A stretch of DNA of 64,000 nucleotides, taken from assembly GCA_013200995.1 (NCBI GenBank), contig CP053688.1, positions 744,001 through 808,000 of the forward strand. Direction: 5' to 3'. The stretch is from Arthrobacter citreus. GTDB taxonomy: Bacteria; Bacillota; Bacilli; Bacillales; Bacillaceae_G. Under the pieces are notes generated by a model. It was not told the DNA's origin. It ran no database searches and saw only the letters and a program-made list of their open reading frames with translations. This document shows, one piece after another, positions 9,334 through 17,900 of this stretch (positions within the stretch are counted from its first letter, which is position 1; every line of letters starts with the position of its first letter). Made by a program: the position numbers and the translations under genes.

Positions 9334-9659
9334 AAAAAAGCCTCCTCATATTTTATAGCATTTTGGTGCAGTTCTTTAAGTCTATTTATTTCTGCAGCAA
9401 TTATTTTTTTACCATTTTCAGTAATCTCGTAAACCGTTTTTCTTTCTTCATCAGCAAAAACAGTAATGAGTCCATCTTTTTGCATTTTTGTAAGTGTACC
9501 GTAAACTGTACCCGATCCTAATTGAATTCGTGATCCAGAAATTTCCTCCACATGTTTAATAATACCGTAACCATGACGTGGTTTTGTTAGAGATAGTAGA
9601 ATGTAAAATGCGGTTTCAGTCATTGGTAAGTATTTCTTTAACACTTTTTCGATATCCAA
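9330..9659 (-). CDS. PadR-family transcriptional regulator
   Basis: A winged-helix PadR regulator of about 109 residues: YILLSLTKPRHGYGIIKHVEE (recognition-helix region spanned), then the GSGTVYGTLTKMQKDGLI wing motif and a short C-terminal dimerisation helix. TTG at 9659 is preferred because AGAGGTGG lies six bases upstream; GTG at 9668 overlaps that site. It is translationally coupled to the DUF2812 gene, and an inverted repeat of PadR type lies about 60-100 bases upstream, suggesting autoregulation. Confidence 0.87.
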   Translation of the reverse strand: MDIEKVLKKYLPMTETAFYILLSLTKPRHGYGIIKHVEEISGSRIQLGSGTVYGTLTKMQKDGLITVFADEERKTVYEITENGKKIIAAEINRLKELHQNAIKYEEAFL

Positions 9660-9718
9660 TATAACCACCTCTTTAGGTTAACTCTCAAAGATTGTACAAA
9701 TGAATTTATATCACAACT

Positions 9719-9760
9719 AAATATGTCATGATATGACTATATCACGATGCGACATAGTTA
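9719..9760. promoter_or_regulatory. probable PadR operator
   Basis: Imperfect inverted repeat upstream of padR: TATGTC-ATGATATGAC on the left and ATATCACGATGCGACATA on the right, containing the ATGT...ACAT arms common in PadR operators. It lies where the promoter of the padR-DUF2812 operon is expected. Confidence 0.55.
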
Positions 9761-9941
9761 TCAACAAAATATTCTGAAAAAATTGATGATTAGGAAATAA
9801 GGTAAGTAAGTTATATAGGAGTCTTTTATTCTGGAAAAAATATTAGATAATTAATAATGTAGTAGGCACAGGTCTCGCCCCATGGAAAGTGAGAATGAAA
9901 ATACTTCTGATTATTTGAAAAGTTCTTTTTCAACAGCCTGA

Positions 9942-9974
9942 AGCCTATCCATTTTATAAGATAGGCTTTTTTTA
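9942..9974 (+). terminator. orphan rho-independent terminator
   Basis: Stem AGCCTATC/GATAGGCT followed by seven T. No forward gene precedes it within 270 bases. A near-identical hairpin is part of the IS3-family element at 39096-39124, so this may be another IS remnant; a small RNA ending here cannot be excluded. The rest of the 9760-9940 interval shows no coding signal. Confidence 0.6.
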
Positions 9975-10020
9975 TTCCACTAATCTATTAATTATTAAAC
10001 TAAGGCTAAGTCAAAAAAAT

Positions 10021-10371
10021 TCATCGACCTGTACGCGCCTTCTGCTCACTCAATTCAAGAGCTATCTCATATTCCTTATTTGGAATCAATGGTGAAATCT
10101 CACTACTAATTAATTTAGCAACCTCATTTTCATTTAATTCTCCACTATCGAACCTTCTGATTATATCTTGCATTTTCCAACTCACTTTGTAAAAAAAGCA
10201 ATCACTTGCTGCTTTTGCTTCTGCATCCGGATTTTTGAATTTATAATTTAAGTACTCAGAAGCGGTATACTCTTTTTTATTTTGTTTACCATCCATAACA
10301 GCTGCCATCGCATTCGAGCTTAAAGGTAGAATGGTTAATACTGTTAAGATTACAGTTAATAAATTTTTCAT
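10021..10371 (-). CDS. small secreted protein
   Basis: A 116-residue protein with a signal peptide (KN, then LLTVILTVLTILPL, cleavage likely after SNAMA). ATG at 10371 follows AAGGAGAATTATATT, better placed than the upstream ATG at 10392. The mature part is helical and charged, with a single cysteine, and no known domain recognised. Presumably extracellular or cell-wall associated. Transcribed separately from the permease genes on the same strand. Confidence 0.6.
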   Translation of the reverse strand: MKNLLTVILTVLTILPLSSNAMAAVMDGKQNKKEYTASEYLNYKFKNPDAEAKAASDCFFYKVSWKMQDIIRRFDSGELNENEVAKLISSEISPLIPNKEYEIALELSEQKARTGR

Positions 10372-10442
10372 AATATAATTCTCCTTGTACATTATTAATA
10401 GTTAAAGCTTAGTATCAGCGCAAAAAGTATATAAAATACAAA

Positions 10443-10472
10443 ATGGACTAATGATTAGAATCATTAGCCCAT
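10443..10472 (-). terminator. possible terminator of the permease pair
   Basis: The hairpin GGGCTAATGA/TCATTAGTCC (read on the reverse strand) is followed by a T-rich stretch. It lies about 90 bases behind the downstream permease gene. Confidence 0.45.
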
Positions 10473-10562
10473 TGCACTTTGATTAAGTTGTAATATTTAA
10501 TCGCCAATTTTTGGTATTGATGATTTAGTAATCTTGTCCTTAGAAGAAGAAAATATTTTCAA

Positions 10563-11567
10563 TCAGTCTATATTTGTTACCACAGCTTCTTTAAAGGCAA
10601 AGTCAGACTTCTTTATCTGATTAAGTTCTTTTGATGACATTTTCTCATTTTTTGGAATGGCTATTTCTTCTTGAGTACCCTCTAACATCCTCTTCATTAC
10701 ATTAAAAGCTATTAATGTAAGAATAAAAGCGATGCTCGGTCCAAAGACAATCCACTGATCGAGCATTAGCTCTTTGTAGGATACTCCGATTAAGGAAGAC
10801 CATTCGTTTGAATTCGGGAATGTGATGCTGTTTACAGTGTCTAGTTGGATTGTTGTGCTACCACCGACAAAAATTCGAAAAACACCTAGGTGAATAAGTA
10901 ATAATAAGACACTAATCATTTGCTGAACGATCATTAGTAGGATTCTAGAACGTAGAAATGGCATTACATGTTTTCGTATAATCCTAAACTTTGTTGCTCC
11001 AATTGCTCTAGATGCTGTAATAAAATCTTCGTTGCTAAAATGGCTCACTTCATTGCCAATAGCATGAACGAGAGAAGGTAATGAAACAATTGTTAGCCAA
11101 AAAATGATTGAAACAATATAGGAAAAGCCTTTTGTAGCATCACTAAATAGATTCACATCAAAAAACAACATGACGAGGAGGATAGCTGGGATAAATCGGA
11201 ATGCTCGCTCAAAAGTTGTAAATAGAGTTCTCATTTTTTGTAAATAAATCCCATAAATAATCCCAATGAAAGCACTTAATCCAACGCGTAATAAACTCAC
11301 ACTCAAACCGATTAAAATGGTATATTTAGCACCATCAATGACTAGCCAAAAAAGGTTATTTCCTAAACGATCGACCCCGAAAGGAAAATCAAAACTTGGT
11401 GGGAATGGTCGCATTTTCATGATTTTTCCATTTCCATCATATAAAAACGTTGGTGGAGTTTTAATGTGATCTTTTAAAACATATGTATAAAGGAAACTTA
11501 CGGCAACTAAACTAGTTAGAAAAAGTAATGAGAAGATGAAAGGTAGTCTCGTCCAACCTTTTTTCAT
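10563..11567 (-). CDS. oligopeptide-type ABC transporter permease (DppC/OppC-like)
   Basis: A 334-residue integral membrane protein. N-terminal anchor at about 8-28, then a PFGVDRLGNNLFW motif that corresponds to the HPLGTDxxGRD motif of DppC/OppC permeases, then five further membrane spans. The EAA loop, ASRAIGATKFRIIRKHVMPFL region, docks to the ATPase. Its ATG overlaps the end of the DppB-like gene by four bases. No ATP-binding or solute-binding subunit is encoded next to the pair, so it must borrow them, or they lie elsewhere. Confidence 0.8.
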   Translation of the reverse strand: MKKGWTRLPFIFSLLFLTSLVAVSFLYTYVLKDHIKTPPTFLYDGNGKIMKMRPFPPSFDFPFGVDRLGNNLFWLVIDGAKYTILIGLSVSLLRVGLSAFIGIIYGIYLQKMRTLFTTFERAFRFIPAILLVMLFFDVNLFSDATKGFSYIVSIIFWLTIVSLPSLVHAIGNEVSHFSNEDFITASRAIGATKFRIIRKHVMPFLRSRILLMIVQQMISVLLLLIHLGVFRIFVGGSTTIQLDTVNSITFPNSNEWSSLIGVSYKELMLDQWIVFGPSIAFILTLIAFNVMKRMLEGTQEEIAIPKNEKMSSKELNQIKKSDFAFKEAVVTNID

Positions 11568-12442
11568 TCGGATTGCTCCTTTCCTGTCAGTTTGATCGCG
11601 ACTAAATTAAATATCATTTCTATGAAGAAGAATGGAATAAATAAAGCGAGCAAACAGATGTAAAATGCATTAGGTGTTTTCAACGCTGTATAAAGTAATT
11701 GAAAAAAACCATGAATATTAAATAATGATTCAACAACTAATAGATTCGAAACGAGCAGCCAAAATAAGTAGTGCGAATGCGAAAATAGTGTTACTACAAC
11801 GTTTCGTAGAATATGCCTTAGTAAGATCCATCCATTGGATAAACCTTTTGCTTTTGCAAATTCGACATATGTTTTTTTACTTTCTTCTTCTATCGCGATA
11901 AAACTCATTTGGAATAACATGATCCCAGGCAGTATAGACACGACTATGATTGGAAGTACATATACTTTTTCAAGTCCTGCGACGGGATCGACGATGAGAA
12001 TATTTGTTTTTTTATAGAGCCATATAATGAATAATTGAACTGCGAAAATAAACATAACATCTGGGATACTTTGTAAGAGAAATAAACATTCTTTGACGAC
12101 TTTTCGTATTTTAGGAGATAACTGATAAGTTACATAGGAAAAGAAGATTCCTAATGTGATTGTACAAATAAAAGAAGATGATAGAATAATAAACGAATAG
12201 ATAAATGGCTCTTTTAAATAGCCCCATAAAGGTGTTATTTTTGAAAAGGGTCCTACTTTGATTGTTATTTCATTTAAATGAAGTAAGCTGTGACCAAACG
12301 TACTAAGTTGTTTTAAAACCGTATGGAATAGTTCAGTTTTTGTCGTATGTAAACTAACTGAAAACGCTACTATGATTCCTATCAAAATGATCGTAAATAG
12401 TAATTGGTAAAATTTTTTCCATAGATAATAACGAATACTCAT
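11564..12442 (-). CDS. oligopeptide-type ABC transporter permease (DppB/OppB-like)
   Basis: A 292-residue membrane protein, upstream partner of the DppC-like gene. It has an N-terminal span (about 12-30), a long extracytoplasmic loop, then five spans. The EAA-loop region reads FAKAKGLSNGWILLRHILRN. In length and layout it matches DppB-type permeases, though the conserved motifs are diverged, so the substrate is open. The two genes overlap and are surely co-transcribed. Confidence 0.75.
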   Translation of the reverse strand: MSIRYYLWKKFYQLLFTIILIGIIVAFSVSLHTTKTELFHTVLKQLSTFGHSLLHLNEITIKVGPFSKITPLWGYLKEPFIYSFIILSSSFICTITLGIFFSYVTYQLSPKIRKVVKECLFLLQSIPDVMFIFAVQLFIIWLYKKTNILIVDPVAGLEKVYVLPIIVVSILPGIMLFQMSFIAIEEESKKTYVEFAKAKGLSNGWILLRHILRNVVVTLFSHSHYLFWLLVSNLLVVESLFNIHGFFQLLYTALKTPNAFYICLLALFIPFFFIEMIFNLVAIKLTGKEQSE

Positions 12443-12629
12443 TTAATCGTAATCTCACTCCTTTATCCTCATAATTCCTCTGTAAAACTTATTCATCATC
12501 CTTTCATGTTTAAAATCTATTTATATCTAGTTTAAACTACATTGGAAATTATTGTAAGAAAAATTAGAATTTATTGCCAAATTAAAAAGATGTTACATAC
12601 AAAAATAAGAAAACTACTAGGAGGGTTAA

Positions 12630-13130
12630 ATGGAACGAGTTAATTTTTCAAGTAATCGATTGATTTTTGAAAAAGCAGAGAAATCTTTCCTCATTCATAA
12701 AGAAATAATAGAAGCGCTTCTACCAGGAGCTGATCTTCAGCACATTGGAAGTACAGCCATTCCCAACAGTCTTACAAAGGGCGATTTAGATGTACAAGTA
12801 CGAGTTTTTCCTGAGGAATTCTCAAAAGCTGTAAAATTACTTTCAACATTATTTGAACTAAATGAAGGTAGCATTAAAACGGATTCATTTAGAGCATTTA
12901 AAAATGATTCACTTGACCCACCTTTAGGTGTACAACTAACAATTATTGATTCTGAATTTGATTTCTTTTGGAAATTAAGAGATCTTTTATTATTAAATGA
13001 AGAGTATAAAATCGAGTATGATCATTTAAAAAGAAGGTTCGAAGGGAAAGGTATGGAAGATTATAGGGATTGTAAAAACGAGTTTTTCGCAAAATTAATG
13101 AATACTCCTGAATATAAAAAAATGAAATGA
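12630..13130 (+). CDS. GrpB/UPF0157 family protein
   Basis: A 166-residue soluble protein of the GrpB family, a nucleotidyltransferase-like fold. The marker motif is QHIGSTAIPNSLTKGDLDVQV (around residues 36-56), with the GS and the D-x-D residues of the fold present. ACTAGGAGGG precedes the ATG at the right distance. The biological function of the family in Bacillus is unclear. Single-gene unit. Confidence 0.85.
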   Translation: MERVNFSSNRLIFEKAEKSFLIHKEIIEALLPGADLQHIGSTAIPNSLTKGDLDVQVRVFPEEFSKAVKLLSTLFELNEGSIKTDSFRAFKNDSLDPPLGVQLTIIDSEFDFFWKLRDLLLLNEEYKIEYDHLKRRFEGKGMEDYRDCKNEFFAKLMNTPEYKKMK

Positions 13131-13339
13131 TGACTGATCTGAAACGAAAAGCTATTCAGCATTCTAGTTTTTACTAGTCTATTTCATCTTCAATAAGGTT
13201 GAATGAATCCCATTAAAAAGTAGGTTCGAATTTAACTCTCATATGTATCGAGTAGACAACATATTAAATATTAAGAGAATTTAATGAAAGAAAAGGGGAA
13301 ACAGTTAATCTAATAAAATTCATGAGAAAGGGGATGAAG

Positions 13340-13846
13340 ATGAAAAAACTAAAATTAAGTTTTATAGTAGTCTTATTTATTCCAATACTATTAGCTGGCT
13401 GCAATAAAACTGTGCTTACTGATGGTAGCATAAATGTAACAAAAGAAATGGATCAAATCATTTCAGATTACATTATTGAACAATATAAAGGGATATACGA
13501 GCCAAGCGATAAACAATTTGAAGTACATAAAGTATATGGAACGGAAAAAAACAATAATAAGTTAACAGTCTACTTTTATTCCCTTTTCGGCACCTATAAT
13601 TTGTCAACAAAAACAGAGGAACAGGGTGGTCACTCCTTGCCCGCATTAATTACATTGAAGCGACAAGGGTCCTCCTATTCAGTTATAAAATATAAAGAGC
13701 CAGATGAAGGCGACCCTGGGGTATCTTTAAAAAGAATGTTTCCACGAAAGTATGTAAAACAAGCAGGTTATGATGAGGATAACATTGATAAATTAGATTT
13801 ACAAATGAAGAAAAAGGTTGAACAATGGTTAGCAGAAAATAGATAA
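13340..13846 (+). CDS. lipoprotein, unknown function
   Basis: A 168-residue predicted lipoprotein: KKLKLSFIVVLFIPILLAGC gives the charged, hydrophobic and lipobox parts with LAGC at the end. ATG at 13340 suits the AAAGGGG ribosome binding site best; in-frame ATGs at 13322 and 13334 are alternatives. The mature part is about 150 residues with no family recognised. A terminator-like hairpin follows. Confidence 0.7.
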   Translation: MKKLKLSFIVVLFIPILLAGCNKTVLTDGSINVTKEMDQIISDYIIEQYKGIYEPSDKQFEVHKVYGTEKNNNKLTVYFYSLFGTYNLSTKTEEQGGHSLPALITLKRQGSSYSVIKYKEPDEGDPGVSLKRMFPRKYVKQAGYDEDNIDKLDLQMKKKVEQWLAENR

Positions 13847-13851
13847 GAAGG

Positions 13852-13882
13852 AAAGGATTGGCATATTAAGCTAATCCTTTTA
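13852..13882 (+). terminator. rho-independent terminator
   Basis: Imperfect stem AAAGGATTGGC/GCTAATCCTTTT directly behind the lipoprotein gene. Confidence 0.65.
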
Positions 13883-13905
13883 TATTTGGTTATGTTAAAG
13901 TAGAT

Positions 13906-13949
13906 TGTTGAATTTCTTATTCAACATAATGGCAGTTTAGTAGAATAAG
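13906..13949 (+). repeat. partial CBR (right half), first copy
   Basis: Right half of a CBR: TTATTCAACATAATGGCAG, then TTTAGTAGAATAAG. The left end and palindromic core are missing. It marks the left fringe of the array. Confidence 0.75.
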
Positions 13950-14006
13950 GAAATAATTATATAATAGATTTTACTCAGATAAAATGATCTTCTTAGGAGG
14001 GTGAAT

Positions 14007-14834
14007 ATGAAAAAAAGGCTACGAAAGAAAATGTCCAAGGATTGGGAATGGATGCTTAGAATAAAGAAATCTACGGATTTAGTTAAATGGCTTAATGATA
14101 ACTTCAATTTCGAAGAAGGGTATGTTTCAGATATAAAAAAGATTGACAAAAGAACAGTTAGAATGTGTATTGGTATTCAAGTAGAAGGGAATTACGTAGC
14201 TGGAACTCCAAAAGTATTAAAGGAATATACCATTATTGCTATAGGTGTAAGAAATTTTAAAAATAATTTTCAATATGACCCTGATCACCGTATTGAGAGC
14301 TTATTTCATATTGAAACAACGAAAGGCATTGGAATTGATGTAGATTTGCCTGAAATTGTGCAGATATATTGTAAAGAATTATGGGTTGAAGAACCTAGAT
14401 ATATTCGGTCTATTACTAAACCCTGGGTAAGTGAGAATGAATTATATGCAAAGGTACCTAATTTGGAGATACCAAAACCACTTACTTGGATTGAACAGCT
14501 TGAAGCAAAAGGTTTTAGTGTTTCTTGGAGATATGGAGGTAGTGAAATAAAGTTACCAGAGCAAGTTCCTTATCCAGACTACTCAGGCTGGTTTATTCAG
14601 GAAACTAATAAAATCCAAAATACACAATTTGGAATTTTTATAAGACACTTACAGCCTGAATATAATGGTTTTGGTATTTCGTTTGAAAAGCACTATGGAG
14701 CTGAAAAAGATTTATGGATAACATTAACACAAGTAATTGCGGAGTTTCCAGATGTTGAAATTCACACAGGCAATTGTAGGCTTACAGGAAAACAATGGAT
14801 TAATTATCTTAATTCAGGAGAATTACCTTATTAA
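14007..14834 (+). CDS. unknown protein, 275 aa
   Basis: A soluble protein of 275 residues with a basic N-terminus, no signal peptide and no membrane span. ATG at 14007 follows TTAGGAGGGTG. The composition (many aromatic residues, mixed charge) and a WIEQLEAKGF...VSWRYGG segment around residues 155-180 give no recognisable family. First gene of the array; it lies between the partial CBR and CBR1. It could be an immunity-type protein like several neighbours, but nothing in the sequence proves it. Confidence 0.65.
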   Translation: MKKRLRKKMSKDWEWMLRIKKSTDLVKWLNDNFNFEEGYVSDIKKIDKRTVRMCIGIQVEGNYVAGTPKVLKEYTIIAIGVRNFKNNFQYDPDHRIESLFHIETTKGIGIDVDLPEIVQIYCKELWVEEPRYIRSITKPWVSENELYAKVPNLEIPKPLTWIEQLEAKGFSVSWRYGGSEIKLPEQVPYPDYSGWFIQETNKIQNTQFGIFIRHLQPEYNGFGISFEKHYGAEKDLWITLTQVIAEFPDVEIHTGNCRLTGKQWINYLNSGELPY

Positions 14835-14894
14835 TGAATTAGAAAAAAATTCTCCAAAGTTTTTTGAACGGTTAAATTGACTGAGAAGACAAAG

Positions 14895-14986
14895 CTTATG
14901 CAACTAACACATGCATTAGTTGAACAATGATCGACTGCTTCGGCGGCCTTTTTTATTGGACTAAATGGCAGAATAGTTGCATTAAG
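14895..14986 (+). repeat. CBR1, full length
   Basis: Left end CTTATGCAACTAACACATGC, core CATTAGTTGAAC, hairpin CGACTGC-TTCG-GCGGCC with T-run, AAATGGCAG box and right end TAGTTGCATTAAG. Serves as terminator of the gene at 14007. Confidence 0.9.
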
Positions 14987-15042
14987 TAATGCAGAAATTT
15001 TTATGGTATCTTATTAATAAATAGCATCTAAGGGGAGAGTAA

Positions 15043-15963
15043 ATGAGTTGGTCAAATTATGAAAAAGCATTAGCACTATTGGAACAAAACAAAGTTAATT
15101 GTGAATATATTGGTAAATGTTCAGACCTTATAATTGAAAAAGCTGAAATTGCTTTAGGATTGAAATTTCCCAACACCTATCGGCATTTTATTAGAAAATA
15201 TGGTGCAGGTGTTTTTGCGACATGGGATATATTAGGTATCACTAATGAAAACTTTTACGAATCATATAATCCAGACAATCCAGATGCAATTAGGTTCACA
15301 TTATCAAAAAGAAAAGAGAATAAATTACCTGATAACTTTATTACTATTATTGATTATGATTATGAAACCTTATATTGTTTGGATTTAAATAATCTCAATA
15401 ACGAAGGAGAGCCAGCAGTTGTTTCTTATGATATTGGCGAGAACTGGGGCAAACAAGAAATGATAGCAGAGGATTTAGGCGATTTTCTTTTAGATATTAT
15501 TCAAGGTGAGTTAGTAGCGTTAAAATTATCGCCAATTGAAATTATATATGATGTAGAGACTTTAAAAGGTTCATGTTATGTAGAAATTAAACCTGGGAAA
15601 GATACAGGCAATCATTGGAATAGAGACTCTATTTACTTTACAGATGAAACTTTCACCTATTTGTCTCGTGCCATTGAGAAGGAATTTAAAGACTATAGCC
15701 TTTGGGGAGTATGTGAAATAGATAAACATACTTGGGATTTAATTTTAAAACAATTAGAAAATGTGAAGCTTTTTTTATTAGAGGAACCAAAAGAAGAAGA
15801 ACTACAAACTATGGTCGGTTTTTTGTGGGAAGATACAGAATCGAAATTTCAAGAAAATATAAATCAAAATATTATCGACTTAATAAATCTAATCACAGAT
15901 TTTCAAGCATGGGTTAGCGATCAAAGTAAGAATCATGAGTTTATCACAATTTTAGGTATTTAG
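15043..15963 (+). CDS. SMI1/KNR4 (SUKH) domain protein
   Basis: A 306-residue soluble protein. Residues about 20-150 form a SMI1/KNR4 (SUKH-1) domain: the helical entry EIALGLKFPNTYRHFIRKYG, a glycine-rich turn, and the closing segment with GENWGKQEMIAEDLGDFL. SUKH proteins commonly serve as immunity proteins against contact-dependent or polymorphic toxins. The C-terminal half (150-306) is unassigned. No toxin gene is adjacent. ATG follows AAGGGGAGAG. Flanked by CBR1 and CBR2. Confidence 0.82.
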   Translation: MSWSNYEKALALLEQNKVNCEYIGKCSDLIIEKAEIALGLKFPNTYRHFIRKYGAGVFATWDILGITNENFYESYNPDNPDAIRFTLSKRKENKLPDNFITIIDYDYETLYCLDLNNLNNEGEPAVVSYDIGENWGKQEMIAEDLGDFLLDIIQGELVALKLSPIEIIYDVETLKGSCYVEIKPGKDTGNHWNRDSIYFTDETFTYLSRAIEKEFKDYSLWGVCEIDKHTWDLILKQLENVKLFLLEEPKEEELQTMVGFLWEDTESKFQENINQNIIDLINLITDFQAWVSDQSKNHEFITILGI

Positions 15964-15978
15964 ACATTAATTAAATGA

Positions 15979-16060
15979 CTATTCAACTAACTAATACGTT
16001 AGTTGAACAAAATCTCGAGTTGCATACGCAGCTATTGTGAAGTAAATGGCAGGAAGTGAA
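15979..16060 (+). repeat. CBR2, right end lost
   Basis: Left end CTATTCAACTAACTAATACG, core GTTAGTTGAACAA and hairpin are present and the AAATGGCAG box is kept, but the right inverted end is replaced by GAAGTGAAAAAATG, which forms the start region of the next gene. Confidence 0.8.
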
Positions 16061-16063
16061 AAA

Positions 16064-16498
16064 ATGTTCTTTTATTATTCAATGCTCATACTTGGAGCCT
16101 TGTTTGTAATAGCCACAGTAATTGCCTTTATTGGGATGTATCGTGATAAAAGCTATCCATTTTTAAGGGTTGGTAAGAGTCTTGGAATCTTATCATTTGG
16201 TGTTTTACTGTTAGCTTTTGCTCTCCCAAGTCTAAAAAATATTGTACTAAAGGAATATGTTGTTGTAAGTGGAAAATGTGTTATCGAAATAGATTCAGCC
16301 GGACGATCTAAGTTAGTGGACATTGAAATGCTCGATATAGATGAGATCTTTACCTTTAATAAAATTCCAACACTTGATGCTTATGGAAAGTCAACTCCTT
16401 ATTATTGTAACGTAACAGTTACAAAAGACCATTTGTTTGAAATTAATTATAAAATATATGATGACAAAACACGAAAGTTAATTTTAGCTGGTAAATAA
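16064..16498 (+). CDS. membrane-anchored protein, 144 aa
   Basis: Two N-terminal membrane spans (about 3-25 and 38-58) followed by a soluble domain of about 85 residues, probably extracytoplasmic. No family recognised. ATG at 16064 is chosen since AGGAAGTG lies five bases upstream; the in-frame ATG at 16046 belongs to the AAATGGCAG box of CBR2 and is unlikely to be the real start. Here the repeat itself contributes the ribosome binding site. Confidence 0.65.
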   Translation: MFFYYSMLILGALFVIATVIAFIGMYRDKSYPFLRVGKSLGILSFGVLLLAFALPSLKNIVLKEYVVVSGKCVIEIDSAGRSKLVDIEMLDIDEIFTFNKIPTLDAYGKSTPYYCNVTVTKDHLFEINYKIYDDKTRKLILAGK

Positions 16499-16540
16499 CT
16501 TTTTTTTTACTTTAATAGAAATTCAGTTTGTAACCAACTG

Positions 16541-16620
16541 CTATTCAATTAACTTATGCTTTAGTTGAACAACAAGATCGGCTGTATAGTCAATTTTTTT
16601 TATTTAACAAAATGGCAGAA
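16541..16620 (+). repeat. CBR3
   Basis: CTATTCAATTAACTTATGC left end, core CTTTAGTTGAACAACAAG, hairpin ATCGGCTG...CAATTTTTTTT, and AAAATGGCAG box. The right inverted end is lost. Confidence 0.85.
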
Positions 16621-16648
16621 GAGGTGATTAAAAAGATTTAATAATGAC

Positions 16649-16870
16649 CTAATGGTGCAGTAAACGAAAATGTGAGAGTTTGTCAAAAACCATATTTAAG
16701 ATTTCATGATTAAATAGAGCGAGGATACCTAATGGCAACATCAAAAAGCCAATAATCCAAATGAGCAGAGCTAGGAATGGATCGTATTCACTTACATTCA
16801 TATTCCAGAAGAACCATCCTAACGGAAAAAATATAAGTCCAATTATTATAAGAATTATTGATTCGAACAT
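16649..16870 (-). CDS. small membrane protein, 73 aa
   Basis: A reverse-strand gene in the array. Two hydrophobic segments (about residues 4-24 and 31-53) with a short polar loop predict a two-span membrane protein. AAGGTTGGTGAA upstream of the ATG provides a moderate ribosome binding site. No family recognised. It is one of the few units whose gene opposes the repeat direction. Confidence 0.55.
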   Translation of the reverse strand: MFESIILIIIGLIFFPLGWFFWNMNVSEYDPFLALLIWIIGFLMLPLGILALFNHEILNMVFDKLSHFRLLHH

Positions 16871-17020
16871 AATTTTTCACCAACCTTTTTCTTATCATAT
16901 TTTTTAACAGCTTGGTAGATGAATAAGTAAGAATACATAAATTATGATTTTGAAACAAACAAAACAACTAAGACTGTTTTTATCGGTGAACATACAAGAA
17001 TAGTATGAAGGTGAGAATAT

Positions 17021-17103
17021 TCTTATCATGAGTTAGTTGAACAACAAGATCGGCTGTAATGGTCGATTTTTTTTATTGAGCTAAATGGCAGTTTAGTTTA
17101 ATT
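17021..17103 (+). repeat. CBR4, left end degenerate
   Basis: TCTTATCATGAGTTAGTTG left part, then AACAACAAG, hairpin ATCGGCTG...GGTCGATTTTTTTT, AAATGGCAG, and right end TTTAGTTTAA. Confidence 0.82.
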
Positions 17104-17179
17104 AGTTAAAGCTCTTTTCAGTGACCAACCTGATGATATAATAAAAAAATAATATAAAATAGGAGTGTGTGTTTTAATT

Positions 17180-17542
17180 ATGGGAGCTTGGGGTACAGGA
17201 ATTTTTGATGATGATACTTCTTGTGATGTAAGAGATGATTTTATTGATTACTTAGAAGAAGGTAAAACAGTTGAAGAAGCAACAAAGATAATTTTGGAAG
17301 AGTATTTAGAAGAATACAATATAAATGAGGATTTGGAAGTATTATCGTTAGTATATATTGGTTTGTCTGCAATTCAGATGGAGAAAAATTGCCTACAAGA
17401 TCATTTAAGAAAAAGTACAATTGAATTAATAGAACGTGGAGCAGATCTTGAACTTTGGGAAGAATCAGCTGAGAAAGAAGATTATGAAGAAAGAAAAAAA
17501 GTATTAAACAATTTTAAAGAAAAGCTACTTAAATTATTATAA
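17180..17542 (+). CDS. DUF4259 domain protein
   Basis: A 120-residue acidic protein that begins with MGAWGTGIFDDD, the hallmark N-terminus of DUF4259. The rest is helical. This family is frequent in gene clusters encoding immunity proteins for polymorphic toxins; a direct role is not proven. ATG at 17180 is chosen on family grounds, although the AATAGGAG site is rather far (13 bases) and earlier GTG codons exist. Bounded by CBR4 and CBR5. Confidence 0.83.
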   Translation: MGAWGTGIFDDDTSCDVRDDFIDYLEEGKTVEEATKIILEEYLEEYNINEDLEVLSLVYIGLSAIQMEKNCLQDHLRKSTIELIERGADLELWEESAEKEDYEERKKVLNNFKEKLLKLL

Positions 17543-17554
17543 ATAGTTACCGTG

Positions 17555-17635
17555 CTTATGCAACTAACTGATGCGATTCTTCGATATCGAAGGATCGTTT
17601 TTTTATTCAAGTAAATGGCAGTTTAGTAGAATAAA
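17555..17635 (+). repeat. CBR5
   Basis: Left end CTTATGCAACTAACTGATGCG, hairpin GATTCTTCGATATCGAAGGATC with T-run, TAAATGGCAG box, and right end TTTAGTAGAATAAA. Confidence 0.9.
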
Positions 17636-17660
17636 TAAACTGTAAACGATGTGATGATTT

Positions 17661-17825
17661 TTACAAGGAATAACCGATTGACGTGTGTTTCGAAGCAAAA
17701 GAATTTGCTAAATCTAAATTAAGTCCTAAAGTTGCATAAAGAAAAATCCAAATAATAAAAAGCATAAAAAATACAGCGCTAAATGTTATTGGAAGTAAAA
17801 GAACCCAATATACAGGGCAATTAAT
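17661..17825 (-). pseudogene. fragment of a membrane protein gene
   Basis: An open stretch of 54 codons on the reverse strand, closed upstream by a stop and without a usual start codon. It encodes a hydrophobic segment (VLLLPITFSAVFFMLFIIW) followed by a polar tail ending in SIGYSL. It reads like the C-terminal piece of a membrane protein whose front has been lost. Confidence 0.4.
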
Positions 17826-17827
17826 TT

Positions 17828-17853
17828 AAAAAAGCTACCTGCGATGGTAGCTA
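17828..17853 (-). terminator. terminator of the DinB gene
   Basis: On the reverse strand AGCTACC/GGTAGCT with a short loop is followed by a run of T. Confidence 0.8.
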
Positions 17854-17900
17854 GAACTTATACTTAAAGCAGAAATCGATTAAACGATTTTCCTTGTTAA

